Notes: generated from the sequence alone by a model not told the origin. Shown: positions 40,770-48,806, numbered from the stretch's first letter. The stretch: DNA of 64,000 nucleotides from an uncultured Propionibacteriaceae bacterium (GCA_937965785.1 CALCKT010000003.1:1-64000), one strand, 5' to 3'. Made by a program: numbers and translations.

Positions 40770-41702
40770 TCAGTTGGCGTGCAGTTCGTCGTTCAGTTCA
40801 ACAGTGCCGCCCCGACGTGGCCTCGCCACCACTCTCCCCGACTGCGAGTCGCGCAGGAACAGCAGGCCCGGGACACCGGAGAGCTCCCGTGCCTTGACCA
40901 CGCGTCCCCCGGGAAGCTCCACCTTCGTGCCCGCCGTCACGTAGAGCCCCGCCTCCACGACGCAGTCGTCGCCCAGCGAGATCCCGATACCGGACTCCGC
41001 CCCCAGCAGGCAGCGTTCACCGATGCGGATCACCTCCCGGCCACCCCCGGAGAGAGTCCCCATGATGGAGGCGCCACCGCCGATGTCGGAACCGTCACCG
41101 ACGACCACCCCGGCCGAGACGCGCCCCTCGACCATGGAGGCCCCCAGGGTGCCCGCGTTGAAATTGACGAAACCCTCGTGCATCACGGTGGTGCCGGATG
41201 CCAGGTGCGCGCCCAGCCTCACCCGGTCGGCGTCCCCTATCCGCACCCCGGCGGGGATGACGTAGTCGGTCATGCGCGGGAACTTGTCCACGCTGAAGAC
41301 CTGCAGCGTCTCGCCCCGCCCCCGAAGAGCGGTGCGGATGTGGGTGACGTCCTCCACGCGAACCGGGCCGCGACTGGTCCAGGCGTTGTTCGGCAATTTG
41401 CCGAAGATGCCGTCGAGGTTGATTCCGTGGGGCCGGACCAGGCGGTGGCTGAGCAGGTGCAGGCGCAGGTAGGCGTCCTCGATGTTCCCGGGTGCCGCGT
41501 CGAGGTCGATGACCATGCACACCACCTTGGCGGTGACCTGGCGCAGGTCATCGGTGAACTGTGCCGCCAACAAGGATGGCGGAGCCTCCTTGGTGACGTC
41601 GCCACCGATTTGCGGTTCCGGGTAGAACACATCGAGAACGGAACCGGAGTTGTGAACGGTGGCGAGGCCCCAGCCCCAGCCCTGGCGAAGCACGTCAGTC
41701 AT
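40770..41702 (-). CDS. dapD: Tetrahydrodipicolinate N-succinyltransferase (actinobacterial DapD)
   Basis: The 310-residue protein transfers succinyl from succinyl-CoA to tetrahydrodipicolinate, the first step of the succinylase branch to diaminopimelate. The actinobacterial form is recognised by GWGWGLATV at the start and the left-handed beta-helix hexapeptide repeats at about 165-270 (including GASMVEGRVSAGVVVGDGS). MTDVLRQ is the start because TACACT lies seven bases upstream (leaderless). It is divergent from dapE, and both promoters fit into the roughly 150-base gap. Confidence 0.95.
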   Translation of the reverse strand: MTDVLRQGWGWGLATVHNSGSVLDVFYPEPQIGGDVTKEAPPSLLAAQFTDDLRQVTAKVVCMVIDLDAAPGNIEDAYLRLHLLSHRLVRPHGINLDGIFGKLPNNAWTSRGPVRVEDVTHIRTALRGRGETLQVFSVDKFPRMTDYVIPAGVRIGDADRVRLGAHLASGTTVMHEGFVNFNAGTLGASMVEGRVSAGVVVGDGSDIGGGASIMGTLSGGGREVIRIGERCLLGAESGIGISLGDDCVVEAGLYVTAGTKVELPGGRVVKARELSGVPGLLFLRDSQSGRVVARPRRGGTVELNDELHAN

Positions 41703-41709
41703 GCGGGTC

Positions 41710-41715
41710 AGTGTA
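41710..41715 (-). promoter_or_regulatory. -10 hexamer TACACT of dapD
   Basis: TACACT lies seven bases before the ATG at 41702 with no ribosome-binding site; leaderless start likely. Confidence 0.55.
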
Positions 41716-41841
41716 GTGAACGCACCTGACAACGACACCCGGCCGGGCCTTCGTCCACGGGAGATCCGGATGGCTGGCCCGGCCTTCTTTGGCGTGACGG
41801 ATGAGAACCCCGGCCACGAGCGCCGATGGTGTTCGTGGCAG

Positions 41842-41847
41842 TAGGCT
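41842..41847 (+). promoter_or_regulatory. -10 hexamer TAGGCT of dapE
   Basis: TAGGCT lies seven bases before the ATG at 41855; leaderless start likely. Confidence 0.55.
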
Positions 41848-41854
41848 CGCAGCC

Positions 41855-42922
41855 ATGATTCTCGATCCCGGTACCGATCTCGTGACCCTGCTGCGCGCCG
41901 TCGTCGATGTCGAGAGCGTCTCCGGGAACGAGAAACGGCTCGCGGATCTGGTGGAGGAGGTGCTTCGCGCCCAGCCCCATCTCGAAGTGGCGCGCGACGG
42001 CGACTGCGTGGTGGCCCGGACCCGGCTCGGTCGCGGGCAACGGGTGCTGATCGCCGGTCACCTGGACACCGTCCCGGTGGCCGGAAACCTGCCGAGCACG
42101 GTGGAGGAGACCCCGGAGGGGGTCGTGATCCACGGCAGGGGCACCGTGGACATGAAGGGTGGGGTGGCGGTCGCGTTGAAGCTCGCCTGCGAACTCGACC
42201 GGCCCCGTTTCGACATCACCTGGGTGTTCTACGACCACGAGGAGGTGGACGCCTCCCTGAACGGCCTCGGGCGGCTGGCGGGCAACCGCCCCGACCTGCT
42301 CGAGGCGGATTTCGCCGTCCTGATGGAACCCACCGGCGCCCGGGTCGAGGGGGGCTGCCAGGGAACCATCCGCGTCAGGATCACCGCCGAGGGCAGGGCC
42401 GCCCACAGTGCCCGCGCCTGGATGGGCAACAACGCCATCCACGGCCTGGCGGACGTGCTCGCGCGGCTCGCGGCCCACGAGCCGAAACGGATCGAGGTGG
42501 AAGGTCTGGAGTACCGGGAGGGGCTGAACGCCGTTCGCATCGGCGGGGGAGTGGCTGGTAACGTCATCCCCCCCGAGGCGTGGGTGGAGATCAACTACCG
42601 GTTCGCGCCCGACAAGAGTCTCGACGAGGCCCTGGGGTATCTGGAGGAGGTCTTCGACGGCTACACCTTCGAGGTGACCGATCTCTCCCCGGCAGCCCGG
42701 CCCGGGCTGGACAGGCCACTCGCTCAGGAGTTCGTCAACGCGGTCGGCGGGGAGGCTTTCCCCAAGTACGGCTGGACCGATGTGTCCCGCTTCTCCGCCC
42801 TCGGGATTCCCGCGGTCAACTACGGTCCCGGGGATCCCTCGCTGGCCCACCGCGACGACGAACGCTGCCCCGCCGAACACCTGAGAACCTGTGCCGATGG
42901 CCTTCGCCGCTGGCTTGCCTGA
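41855..42922 (+). CDS. dapE: Succinyl-diaminopimelate desuccinylase
   Basis: The 355-residue M20-family zinc enzyme removes succinate from N-succinyl-LL-diaminopimelate. Metal ligands and catalytic acid are visible in AGHLDTVP (His), GTVDMKGG (Asp), DHEEVD (Glu-Glu), MEPTG (Glu) and SLAHRDDE (His). The dimerisation insert with HSARAWMGNNAIH is present. Its partner dapD is divergently transcribed beside it. The LOG-family gene begins 13 bases after its stop with a strong ribosome-binding site and is likely cotranscribed. Confidence 0.95.
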   Translation: MILDPGTDLVTLLRAVVDVESVSGNEKRLADLVEEVLRAQPHLEVARDGDCVVARTRLGRGQRVLIAGHLDTVPVAGNLPSTVEETPEGVVIHGRGTVDMKGGVAVALKLACELDRPRFDITWVFYDHEEVDASLNGLGRLAGNRPDLLEADFAVLMEPTGARVEGGCQGTIRVRITAEGRAAHSARAWMGNNAIHGLADVLARLAAHEPKRIEVEGLEYREGLNAVRIGGGVAGNVIPPEAWVEINYRFAPDKSLDEALGYLEEVFDGYTFEVTDLSPAARPGLDRPLAQEFVNAVGGEAFPKYGWTDVSRFSALGIPAVNYGPGDPSLAHRDDERCPAEHLRTCADGLRRWLA

Positions 42923-42935
42923 AGGAGGAACCCGA

Positions 42936-43658
42936 ATGACCGAACGCCGCCAAGGAGCCGTGGTGCTTCGTGGCCAGGCCCGTGAGGAGGTGCCGACCGC
43001 CGACGAGGCGCTGCTCGGCTCCGACGGGGACGAATGGGCCAGCAAGGATCCGTGGCGGGTGTTGCGCATCCAGTCCGAGTTCGTGGAGGGATTCGACACC
43101 CTCCACGAGCTGCCCGCCGCCGTCAGCATCTTCGGTTCCGCGCGAACCGCCCCCACGGATCCGATGTACCGGGCCGCGGAACAGATCGCCCGGGACCTCG
43201 CGGAGCGGGGGTTCGCCGTCATCACCGGTGGCGGACCCGGCATCATGGAGGCCGGCAACAAGGGAGCCACCGAGGCAGGTGGCATGTCCGTGGGCCTCGG
43301 CATCGAACTTCCCCACGAGCAGGGGCTCAACCCGTACGTCGGGCTCGGCATCAACTTCCGCTATTTCTTCGTCCGCAAGACGATGTTCCTCAAGTACTCG
43401 CGCGGATTCATCGCGATGCCCGGTGGTTTCGGCACCCTCGACGAGTTGTTCGAGTCGCTGACCCTGATCCAGACCGGCAAGGTGACCCATTTCCCGGTGG
43501 TGCTTTTCGGCAGCCGCTTCTGGGGGCCGCTGCTCGACTGGATCAGGCAGGAGGTCGAAGCCGAGGGTTTCGTCAGCCCGGGCGATCTCGACCTGATCAC
43601 CCTCACCGATGACGTCGGCGAAGCGGTTGCCGCCATGGGCTCTCCCGTTCAGGGCTGA
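42936..43658 (+). CDS. LOG-family nucleoside 5'-monophosphate phosphoribohydrolase (TIGR00730)
   Basis: The 240-residue protein has the two LOG signatures: ITGGGPGIMEAGNKGA and PGGFGTLDE. LOG enzymes hydrolyse AMP or cytokinin nucleotides to base and ribose 5-phosphate; the mycobacterial homologue Rv1205 is reported to release cytokinins. This one has an extra 70 or so residues at the N-terminus. AAGGAGG lies seven bases before the ATG. It follows dapE, and the same dapE-LOG-DivIVA-DUF3117 order is seen in mycobacteria. Whether it makes a signal or just salvages nucleotides is unknown. Confidence 0.88.
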   Translation: MTERRQGAVVLRGQAREEVPTADEALLGSDGDEWASKDPWRVLRIQSEFVEGFDTLHELPAAVSIFGSARTAPTDPMYRAAEQIARDLAERGFAVITGGGPGIMEAGNKGATEAGGMSVGLGIELPHEQGLNPYVGLGINFRYFFVRKTMFLKYSRGFIAMPGGFGTLDELFESLTLIQTGKVTHFPVVLFGSRFWGPLLDWIRQEVEAEGFVSPGDLDLITLTDDVGEAVAAMGSPVQG

Positions 43659-43663
43659 ATCGG

Positions 43664-43669
43664 TAGGGT
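43664..43669 (+). promoter_or_regulatory. -10 hexamer TAGGGT
   Basis: TAGGGT lies six bases before the ATG at 43676; leaderless start likely. Confidence 0.5.
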
Positions 43670-43675
43670 TGGGGC

Positions 43676-44137
43676 ATGGTCTGGGTTTTCGGGGTCGTTT
43701 TCATGGTGGTGATCGCCCTGGCCGCCTGGGCGGGGACGGGACGGCTCGGTGAGATGCCGGAACCGATGAACGACCGACCCAAGGGGTTCATCCCCGACCT
43801 GCCTTTTGGGGCCGAGTTCATGGAGCGGCTGCGCCTGCCGAGCGTCTCCGTCGGATACGAGAAGGGGCAGGTGGACGGTTTCCTGGAGGAGGCCCGGCAT
43901 CACCCGCCGCAGCATCCGCCCCAGTTCGACGTGGTCGTCGGGGGCTACGACATGCAGGCGGTGGATGCGGTGATCAGCAGGATCGCCGAGGACCTCGGGT
44001 TGCGTTCCGGATCGCCCACATCCGGGGCCGTCGCCGCCCCCGGGGGATTGCCGCCGGTTGCCTCGGAGCCATCTGATGCATCAGGGACTTCGCGGATGCG
44101 GAATAATGGAGGAGTTCACTTGGACTCCAAGGATTGA
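43676..44137 (+). CDS. DivIVA-domain membrane protein (Rv1209-like)
   Basis: The 153-residue protein has an N-terminal membrane helix (about 2-20) and two short DivIVA-like motifs, SVGYEKGQVDGFLEEA (about 58-73) and VGGYDMQAVDAVISRIAEDL (about 88-107). A low-complexity Pro/Ala/Ser tail follows. DivIVA-like repeats of this sort occur in actinobacterial proteins linked to polar growth or septation, but the coiled coil of true DivIVA/Wag31 is missing. It lies between the LOG gene and DUF3117, as in mycobacteria. Confidence 0.82.
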   Translation: MVWVFGVVFMVVIALAAWAGTGRLGEMPEPMNDRPKGFIPDLPFGAEFMERLRLPSVSVGYEKGQVDGFLEEARHHPPQHPPQFDVVVGGYDMQAVDAVISRIAEDLGLRSGSPTSGAVAAPGGLPPVASEPSDASGTSRMRNNGGVHLDSKD

Positions 44138-44147
44138 GGTTTGGCAC

Positions 44148-44315
44148 ATGGCAGCGATGAAACCCCGCACGGGAGACGGACCCATGGAGGTCGCGAAGGA
44201 GGGACGCGGCATCGTGATGCGTGTTCCCGTTGATGGCGGTGGGCGACTGGTGGTCGAGATGAATGCAACGGAGGCAACCGACCTGCTCAACGCATTGAGG
44301 GGTGTCGTTGGCTGA
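44148..44315 (+). CDS. DUF3117 small protein
   Basis: The 55-residue protein is a full-length DUF3117 member: MAAMKPRTGDGPMEV at the start, RVPVEGGGRLV-like RVPVDGGGRLVVE in the middle and ATEATDLLNAL at the end. It is highly conserved in Actinobacteria, with unknown function. The start is the ATG at 44148, with GAGG eight bases upstream; a longer frame upstream is not conserved. Confidence 0.92.
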   Translation: MAAMKPRTGDGPMEVAKEGRGIVMRVPVDGGGRLVVEMNATEATDLLNALRGVVG

Positions 44316-44336
44316 GCAGCTGGATCCGTGTTGATG

Positions 44337-44369
44337 GGATCGCCCGGGAGCTGGTCTCCCGGGCGATCC
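44337..44369. terminator. Bidirectional terminator hairpin, 14-bp perfect stem
   Basis: A perfect inverted repeat (44337-44350 and 44356-44369) with a 5-base loop lies between the convergent DUF3117 and glgA genes. Confidence 0.82.
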
Positions 44370-44375
44370 TCGTTG

Positions 44376-45566
44376 TCAGCGGGATTTGTGGAAGGCGATG
44401 GCCTTTTCGTAGACCGTGATGGTCTCCTTCGCGATCTGCTCCCACGAGAACTCGTCGATGCAGCGCTGCCTACCCGCCTTCCCGAATTTTTCGGCGAGAG
44501 CGGGATCGCTGGTGAGACGGTTCACCTTGGTCGCGAAATCGGCCTCGAATGCGGAGATGAACTTAGGATCGGATGCCCGGGCCGGGTCGTAGGGGACGAG
44601 CAGGCCCGTGGTGCCGTCGACGACCACCTCCGGGATTCCACCCACCGCGGATGCGACGACCGCGGTCTCGCAGGCCATCGCCTCCAGGTTCACGATGCCC
44701 AGGGGCTCGTAGACGCTCGGGCAGGCGAAAACCGTCGCGTGGGTCATGACCTGCCTCACTGAGGCCCGGGGAAGCATCTCCGGTACCCAGATCACGGGGG
44801 CGCTGCGCCTGGCCTGGAGCTCAGCGAACGCGCCGTCGAACTCGGCGGCGATCTCGGGGGTGTCGGGGGCACCCGCTAGCAGCACCACCTGGGTTTCGGG
44901 ATCGAACTGCTGGGCCGCCCGAACCAGATGGATCAGCCCCTTCTGGCGGGTGATGCGGCCCACGAACACCACGGTCGGGCTGTCCAGGTCGATACCCAGG
45001 TCCTGCACCACATCGGTGCCGGTGTCAGGTTTGAACTCGTCGGGATCGATTCCGTTCTTGACCACGAACACCCTGTCGGGGTCCAGGTCCGGGTAGGAGG
45101 CGAGAACGTCCTTGCGCATCCCCTCGGAGACGGAGATGACGGCGTCGGCGGCCTCGAAGGCGGTCTTCTCCGCCCAGGACGAGACCCGGTAGCCGCCTCC
45201 CAGCTGTTCTGCCTTCCAGGGGCGGTGCGGTTCGAGGGAGTGCGAGGTGACGACGTGGGCGCGGTCCAGCATCAGCCCGGCCAGGTGACCGCCCATGTTC
45301 GCGTACCAGGTGTGGGAGTGCAGCACATCGGTGTCGTCGGCGACCGCGGCCGCCATGGACAGGTCGGCTCCCAACACCCGCAGGGCCGCGTTCGCGTCGG
45401 CCGGCCAGGTTTCGGGATGTGCGACAGCGCCGTCGCGGGGCTCTCCCATGCAGTGAACATCGACTTCGATGAACTTCCTGAGCTGCGGGACGAGCTGGGC
45501 GACATGGACCCCAGCGCCGCCGTAGATCGATGGTGGATACTCGCGAGTCAGCAGCGACAGTTTCAT
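44376..45566 (-). CDS. glgA: Glycogen synthase / alpha-maltose-1-phosphate synthase (GT4)
   Basis: The 396-residue GT4 glycosyltransferase adds glucose from ADP-glucose to a glucan or to glucose 1-phosphate. Mycobacterial Rv1212c, its positional homologue, is now called GlgM because it makes maltose 1-phosphate. Visible are YPPSIYGGAGVHV at the N-terminus, VGRITRQKG in the second lobe, and the EX7E motif in YEPLGIVNLEAMA. The ATG at 45566 has a TATCAT hexamer eight bases upstream. It is divergent from glgC, which makes its ADP-glucose. Confidence 0.92.
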   Translation of the reverse strand: MKLSLLTREYPPSIYGGAGVHVAQLVPQLRKFIEVDVHCMGEPRDGAVAHPETWPADANAALRVLGADLSMAAAVADDTDVLHSHTWYANMGGHLAGLMLDRAHVVTSHSLEPHRPWKAEQLGGGYRVSSWAEKTAFEAADAVISVSEGMRKDVLASYPDLDPDRVFVVKNGIDPDEFKPDTGTDVVQDLGIDLDSPTVVFVGRITRQKGLIHLVRAAQQFDPETQVVLLAGAPDTPEIAAEFDGAFAELQARRSAPVIWVPEMLPRASVRQVMTHATVFACPSVYEPLGIVNLEAMACETAVVASAVGGIPEVVVDGTTGLLVPYDPARASDPKFISAFEADFATKVNRLTSDPALAEKFGKAGRQRCIDEFSWEQIAKETITVYEKAIAFHKSR

Positions 45567-45574
45567 GCTTCGCA

Positions 45575-45580
45575 ATGATA
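45575..45580 (-). promoter_or_regulatory. -10 hexamer TATCAT of glgA
   Basis: TATCAT lies eight bases before the ATG at 45566; the spacing fits a leaderless or near-leaderless start. Confidence 0.45.
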
Positions 45581-45594
45581 TCTTTCCGAATCTG

Positions 45595-45623
45595 TTGTGA
45601 GGGACCCGGCGAAGCGCTAGGTT
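45595..45623 (+). promoter_or_regulatory. glgC promoter: TTGTGA-17-TAGGTT
   Basis: TTGTGA (45595-45600) and TAGGTT (45618-45623) are 17 bases apart, and the -10 ends six bases before the ATG. This is the best full promoter match in the window and predicts a leaderless glgC transcript. Confidence 0.6.
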
Positions 45624-45629
45624 TCAAAC

Positions 45630-46856
45630 ATGGTGGCACGCCCGAAGATCCTGTCAATCGTCCTCGCCGGCGGCGAGGGGAAGAGGTTGATGCCGCTGAC
45701 CTCCGATCGCGCCAAGCCAGCGGTGCCGTTCGGAGGCAGCTATCGGCTCATCGACTTCGTCCTGTCCAATCTCGCGAACTCTGGGTTGACCCAGGTCGCG
45801 GTCCTGACCCAGTACAAATCCCACTCCTTGGACCGGCACATCTCCATGACGTGGCGGTTCTCGACCTTGTTGGGCGCCTACGTGACGCCCGTCCCCGCCC
45901 AGCAGCGTCTGGGGCCCCGCTGGTACCAGGGGTCCGCCGACGCCATCTACCAGTCGCTCAACCTGATCCGAGACGCCAATCCCGACTACGTCGTCGTGTT
46001 CGGTGCGGACAACATCTACCGGATGGACATCGAGCAGATGGTGGATGCTCACATCGATTCCGGGCTTGGCTGCACCGTCGCGGGCATTCGTGTGCCCCGC
46101 AGCGAGGCCAGCGCGTTCGGCATCATCGATGCGGGGAAGGACAAGCGCATCAAGAGCTTCCTGGAGAAACCGGCCGACCCGCCGGGGCTGCCGGACTCGC
46201 CGGACGAGTCGTTCGCCTCGATGGGCAACTACATCTTCTCCCGTCATGCTCTGGTGGAGGCGCTCAGGGCAGATGCGGAGAACCCGACGGCCAAACACGA
46301 CATGGGCGGTGACATCGTCCCGTGGTTCACCGCCCAGGGACAGTCACAGGTCTACGACTTCAAGGACAACGTGGTTCCCGGCGCGACGGAGAAGGACCTC
46401 AACTACTGGCGGGACGTCGGCACGATCGACGCCTACCACGAGGCCCACATGGACCTGGTGTCCATCGAGCCGGAATTCAACCTCTACAACAAGGACTGGC
46501 CGTTGCTGACGAACCAGCCCCAGGCACCCGGGGCGAAGTTCGTCATCCGCGGAAAGGCGGAGGACTCCATCGTCAATCCCGGATGCATCATCTCCGGCGG
46601 CGAGGTGGACCGCACGGTGCTCGGTCCGAATGTGCGCATCGACAAGTGGTCGCAGGTTTCGGACTCCGTGCTGATGGACGGCGCGAACGTGGGTCGTGAC
46701 GCGGTCGTGCGCCGCGCCATCCTCGACAAGCACGTGATCGTCACCGACGGAGCGCAGATCGGTGTCGACCACGACCACGACCGGGAGCGTGGTTTCCACG
46801 TCTCACCCAATGGTGTGGTCGTCGTCGGCAAGGACACCGTCGTCCCGCGGGACTGA
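45630..46856 (+). CDS. glgC: Glucose-1-phosphate adenylyltransferase (ADP-glucose pyrophosphorylase)
   Basis: The 408-residue enzyme makes ADP-glucose from ATP and glucose 1-phosphate, the committed step of glycogen synthesis. The nucleotide-binding VLAGGEGKRLMPLTSDRA, catalytic VVFGADNIYRMD, sugar-binding SFLEKP and SMGNYIF are present, and a C-terminal beta-helix domain carries the regulatory site. Length is normal. It is divergent from glgA over a 63-base gap and ends at a long bidirectional hairpin. Confidence 0.97.
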   Translation: MVARPKILSIVLAGGEGKRLMPLTSDRAKPAVPFGGSYRLIDFVLSNLANSGLTQVAVLTQYKSHSLDRHISMTWRFSTLLGAYVTPVPAQQRLGPRWYQGSADAIYQSLNLIRDANPDYVVVFGADNIYRMDIEQMVDAHIDSGLGCTVAGIRVPRSEASAFGIIDAGKDKRIKSFLEKPADPPGLPDSPDESFASMGNYIFSRHALVEALRADAENPTAKHDMGGDIVPWFTAQGQSQVYDFKDNVVPGATEKDLNYWRDVGTIDAYHEAHMDLVSIEPEFNLYNKDWPLLTNQPQAPGAKFVIRGKAEDSIVNPGCIISGGEVDRTVLGPNVRIDKWSQVSDSVLMDGANVGRDAVVRRAILDKHVIVTDGAQIGVDHDHDRERGFHVSPNGVVVVGKDTVVPRD

Positions 46857-46866
46857 GAGAAAACAC

Positions 46867-46910
46867 CGATGGCCGCCCGGGTGGGATGGAATCCACCCGG
46901 GCGGCCATCG
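46867..46910. terminator. Bidirectional terminator hairpin, 18-bp perfect stem
   Basis: An 18-base perfect inverted repeat (46867-46884 and 46893-46910) with an 8-base loop lies between convergent glgC and the methyltransferase gene. TGTTTTC follows on the leftward strand. Confidence 0.88.
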
Positions 46911-46929
46911 TTCGCCAGCTGGTGGCTCC

Positions 46930-47586
46930 TCAGTCCTTGACAGCCACCAGCAGGCCGTTGCCCACCGTGAGCAGGGTGGTGGTGTAGCTGTCGGCGGCCC
47001 TCACCGCGTCGAGGGCCTCGCGGATGATTATGGTTTCGTCGCCCTCCCGGCCCGGATCGGCGACGGTGTTGTACCAGAGCACGTCATGGATGATCAGGAG
47101 ACCGCCGGGGCGCAGCAGGCGCAGGGCGGCGGCCACGTACTCGACGTACTCCAGTTTGTCGCCGTTGATGAAGACGATGTCGTAGGCGCCGTCCCGCAGC
47201 TTCGGAAGGATCTCCAAGGGAGCGCCCGCGATCAGCCGGCAACGGGACGGCGGATAGCCCGCGGCGTTCAGGAAGGACCGTGCCGGCAGCTGGTTGTCGG
47301 CCTCGGAGTCAATGCTGGTCAGCACTCCGTCGGAGGTCATCCCGGCGAGCAGGGGCAGGGCGGAGGTGCCCAGCGCGGTACCGATCTCGACCACGGTTCG
47401 CGCATTCACGGCCTTGGCCAGTACGGTGAGGGTGGAGGCCACACCCTGACTGACCGGGGTGAGCCCGGCCTGAGCCGCCTCCACCCGGGCCTGCTGAAGA
47501 CCATCGGCGATGGGGGAGTGGGCCTCGGCGAAGCTCCAGCTCTCCGCAGTCGGCGCCGGAATGGGAGAATCAGCTATGTGAGTCAC
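46930..47586 (-). CDS. O-methyltransferase (Rv1220c-like, class I SAM-dependent)
   Basis: The 218-residue protein is a catechol O-methyltransferase-type enzyme. The SAM-binding motif is VVEIGTALGTSALPLL, followed by LTSIDSE and the metal-site region DIVFINGDKLEY and LLIIHDVLW. Its position next to the sigma factor module is the same as Rv1220c. Its substrate is unknown. GTG 47586 has TAGAGT six bases upstream (leaderless). Confidence 0.9.
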   Translation of the reverse strand: MTHIADSPIPAPTAESWSFAEAHSPIADGLQQARVEAAQAGLTPVSQGVASTLTVLAKAVNARTVVEIGTALGTSALPLLAGMTSDGVLTSIDSEADNQLPARSFLNAAGYPPSRCRLIAGAPLEILPKLRDGAYDIVFINGDKLEYVEYVAAALRLLRPGGLLIIHDVLWYNTVADPGREGDETIIIREALDAVRAADSYTTTLLTVGNGLLVAVKD

Positions 47587-47592
47587 ACGGCA

Positions 47593-47598
47593 ACTCTA
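47593..47598 (-). promoter_or_regulatory. -10 hexamer TAGAGT
   Basis: TAGAGT lies six bases before the GTG at 47586; leaderless start likely. Confidence 0.5.
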
Positions 47599-47629
47599 CC
47601 CAGATCAATGCCCTTATCCGTGGAGGCTC

Positions 47630-47635
47630 TATCCT
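47630..47635 (+). promoter_or_regulatory. -10 hexamer TATCCT
   Basis: TATCCT lies seven bases before the ATG at 47643. It would drive the small ORF and dapA together. Confidence 0.5.
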
Positions 47636-47642
47636 GAACCGC

Positions 47643-47825
47643 ATGAGTCATGTGGCCGACGCCGACAACCCGGGCGGTGCGCAGCAGTTGGTCGTTGCTG
47701 CCGGTCGGCGTTTGGGGGGTGCCGATACCGCTGCATCACATGGGTCCGGCTTGGCGTCGTCGGCGATGACCGGGCAGGAAAACATCCACGACGAGGAATT
47801 GCTCGTCACTTTCGAGGAGGCCTGA
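47643..47825 (+). CDS. Small ORF directly upstream of dapA
   Basis: The 60-residue product is Ala/Gly-rich with an acidic end and no known domain. Evidence that it is real: a -10 hexamer seven bases before its ATG, codon usage like its neighbours, and a stop three bases before dapA, whose ribosome-binding site GGAGG lies inside it. It has no lysine codon, so it is not a lysine attenuator. Confidence 0.45.
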   Translation: MSHVADADNPGGAQQLVVAAGRRLGGADTAASHGSGLASSAMTGQENIHDEELLVTFEEA

Positions 47826-47828
47826 ACC

Positions 47829-48719
47829 ATGCCTGCAAGTCCGGAACAGCCCATTTTCGGGCGGCTGCTGACCGCCATGATCACCCCGTTCGGGCCGGAC
47901 GGGAGCGTGAACCTCGCCGAGGCGGTCCGGTTGGCCCGGCACCTGGTGGATGGGCAGGGACACGACGGCTTGGTGATCAACGGAACCACCGGGGAATCCC
48001 CCACCACCAGCGACGAGGAGAAACAGGAACTGCTCAAGGCGGTGGTCGAGGCGGTCGGGGACCGCGCCTCGGTGGTGGCCGGGGTCGGCACCTTCGACAC
48101 GCGCCACACGATCGAACTCGCGGGGCAGGCCGCGGAGGCCGGTGCCGACGGGCTGCTGGTGGTGACCCCCTACTACTCGCGCCCTCCCGTTGATGCGCTC
48201 GAAGCTCATTTCCTCGCCGTCGCCGACGCCACCGAACTCCCCCTCATGCTCTACGACATCCCGCACCGCACGGGGATCCCGATTCCGGAGGCGTCGCTGG
48301 TGCGCCTGGCGGACCATCCCAGGATCGCGGCGGTCAAGGACGCCAAGGCGGATATCTGCTCGTCCTCGGTCGTGATCGCCAACACCACGCTGACCTACTA
48401 CGCGGGCGACGACGCCTACCTGTTGCCGTTGCTGGCCGTTGGTGGGGCAGGGGTGGTGGGGACGTCCACGCACTTCTCGGGCCCCCAGGTCCGCGCGCTC
48501 ATCGACACGTTCGTCGCGGGGGACCTCGAACAGGCGCGGCAACTCAACGCCCAGCTGCTGCCGGTCTTCCGGGGGGTTTTCGCCACCCAGGGAACGATGA
48601 TGGTCAAGGCGGCCCTGAACCGCCGCGGCTTCGATGTCGGGAGGTGTCGCCCTCCCATGGGAACGGTCGCCCCGGAGGTCCTGGAACGTTTCCTGGGGAT
48701 TCTGGACACCCAACTCTGA
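47829..48719 (+). CDS. dapA: 4-Hydroxy-tetrahydrodipicolinate synthase
   Basis: The 296-residue TIM-barrel enzyme condenses aspartate semialdehyde with pyruvate in lysine/diaminopimelate synthesis. The Schiff-base lysine is Lys170 (AAVKDAKAD), the catalytic tyrosine Tyr142 (MLYDIPHRTG), and GTTGESPT lies near residue 54. GGAGG is nine bases before the ATG. In mycobacteria dapA is elsewhere (with dapB), so its position here between the methyltransferase and the sigma factor is a local rearrangement that brings it near dapC, dapD and dapE. Confidence 0.95.
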   Translation: MPASPEQPIFGRLLTAMITPFGPDGSVNLAEAVRLARHLVDGQGHDGLVINGTTGESPTTSDEEKQELLKAVVEAVGDRASVVAGVGTFDTRHTIELAGQAAEAGADGLLVVTPYYSRPPVDALEAHFLAVADATELPLMLYDIPHRTGIPIPEASLVRLADHPRIAAVKDAKADICSSSVVIANTTLTYYAGDDAYLLPLLAVGGAGVVGTSTHFSGPQVRALIDTFVAGDLEQARQLNAQLLPVFRGVFATQGTMMVKAALNRRGFDVGRCRPPMGTVAPEVLERFLGILDTQL

Positions 48720-48778
48720 GCGTTTTCCCGGAAAACTCACAGGGACCTGAAGGCCCTGCCCGGTGGCGGAAACCCGTT

Positions 48779-48806
48779 GGGAACAAAGCCTCGCCGCCGT
48801 GCGTTG
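48779..48806 (+). promoter_or_regulatory. Possible ECF-type promoter GGGAAC-N17-CGTTG before the sigma factor gene
   Basis: GGGAAC (48779-48784) and CGTTG (48802-48806) match the GGAAC/GTT pattern of SigE/SigH-type promoters. A GGAAC/GTTCC inverted repeat lies a little further down (about 48830-48847). It suggests that the sigma factor controls itself. Confidence 0.5.

Noticed and set aside
41708..43354. A 548-codon open frame on the minus strand
   Set aside because: It is antisense to dapE and the LOG-family gene, with low-complexity translation and no domain.
47643..47825. The small frame before dapA considered as a lysine attenuator peptide
   Set aside because: It contains no lysine codon, and no alternative hairpins stand out around the dapA start.
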